Source of the DNA: Polyangiaceae bacterium
GTDB lineage: Bacteria > Myxococcota_A > Polyangia > Polyangiales > Polyangiaceae
Direction of reading: 5' to 3'
Assembly: GCA_020846005.1 (NCBI GenBank)
Contig: JADLEQ010000105.1
Coordinates: 1-36,089, forward strand
DNA: 36,089 nt
The stretch's first letter is position 1. Each line of letters begins with the position of its first letter. Of the stretch, positions 35,832 through 36,089 are shown piece by piece. The notes under the pieces are model-generated. The model was not told the origin of the DNA. It made no database searches and worked only from the letters and a program-made list of their open reading frames with translations. The translations under genes were made by a program, and so were the position numbers.

Positions 35832-36089
35832 TCAGCGCGAGCGGCCGTTGGAGAACTCCGCGGCGGCGCCCTCTGAGCGGATGAGGTCGCGGGCGTCGCG
35901 GTTGCACTGGGAACCGGAGACGAGGACGCGCAACTCGGCGGGGGCGAAGGCCGGGGCGAGGAGGCGAGCGGAGCGGAGGAGCTCGTCGACCTCGTTGCGG
36001 GTGAGGCGCGCGCTGACCTCGCCGAGGACGGCGAGCGGCGCGCCGGAGGGGAGCTTGGCGCGCAGGACGAGGTCGAGCTCGCCGACGAC
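35832..36089 (-). CDS. C-terminal part of a PD-(D/E)XK-like protein
   Basis: The minus strand is open from the right edge to a TGA at 35832 (85 residues): VVGELDLVLRAK...PLAVLGEVSARLTRNEVDELLRSARLL...LRVLVSGSQCNRDARDLIRSEG. The pattern E-x-D, then a strand, G-E-V-S, then a helix beginning T-x-x-x-V resembles proteins of the restriction-endonuclease fold in which E-x-K is the catalytic end. Here the Lys position is Ser. The N-terminal part, including the true start, is outside the window, so the family and activity remain unsure. Confidence 0.55.
   Translation of the reverse strand, partial: VVGELDLVLRAKLPSGAPLAVLGEVSARLTRNEVDELLRSARLLAPAFAPAELRVLVSGSQCNRDARDLIRSEGAAAEFSNGRSR

Overview
This 36 kb window is very GC-rich DNA, almost completely packed with genes. 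It looks like chromosomal DNA of a myxobacterium (Myxococcota, probably the Polyangiales/Sorangiineae side). This is inferred from: lipoproteins with long Gly/Ser/Ala linkers, two Hanks-type Ser/Thr kinases with proline-rich or unusual C-termini, a minor pilin/PilY1 operon, many GTG starts, and GTGA/ATGA stop-start overlaps. I saw no rRNA, tRNA, CRISPR array, insertion sequence or phage gene. Almost all very long open frames antiparallel to genes are shadows of high-GC coding sequence.

Layout. 1-7924 (minus): a type IV pilus minor pilin operon, fimT/gspH-pilV-pilW-pilX-pilY1, then a small lipoprotein translationally coupled to pilY1, then the start of a Gly-rich lipoprotein that runs off the left edge. 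A sigma-54-like -24/-12 element lies directly before the operon, with two inverted repeats about 95-115 bp upstream. 8104-10412 (plus): a lipoprotein and an acyl-CoA dehydrogenase. 10461-12696 (minus): a MaoC-type hydratase followed by two tandem membrane-tethered parvulins. 12831-13577 (plus): an orphan type III secretion export protein, SctT/FliR-like. 13548-14051 (minus): a two-CBS-domain protein with its own sigma-54-like promoter. 14244-16172 (minus): a kinase fused to a beta-rich extracytoplasmic domain. 16315-18639 (plus): scpA-scpB (condensin partners), with ScpB carrying an extreme Asp/Ser microsatellite tail. 18675-21986: a small HTH protein, a divergent lamin-tail lipoprotein, and the TldD/PmbA-family protease subunit PmbA.

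22155-23180 holds a kelch-type beta-propeller gene broken into several frames (pseudogene). Next is a VWA lipoprotein (23262-24848). A six-gene, tightly overlapping minus-strand operon follows (29360 to 24868): acyltransferase, SDR, two tiny lipoproteins, M48 metalloprotease, and SctU/FlhB, the second orphan type III export component. On the plus strand are an LD-carboxypeptidase (29502-30404) and a housekeeping group proA-rsfS-rlmH plus a small membrane protein (30512-33088). The right end has a PEGA/TPR-like membrane protein divergent from a second Ser/Thr kinase, and the 3' end of a nuclease-fold-like gene.

The most interesting signals are: the sigma-54 architecture of the pilin operon; a recurrent TANNNT box 5-7 nt before start codons that lack a ribosome binding site (leaderless-type starts); a probable ATC start codon in proA; the kinase with an embedded signal-peptide-like segment and beta-rich tail; and dispersed sctT/sctU genes, with sctU locked in a lipid/lipoprotein operon. 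All functional calls rest on reading motifs by eye. No database search was possible.
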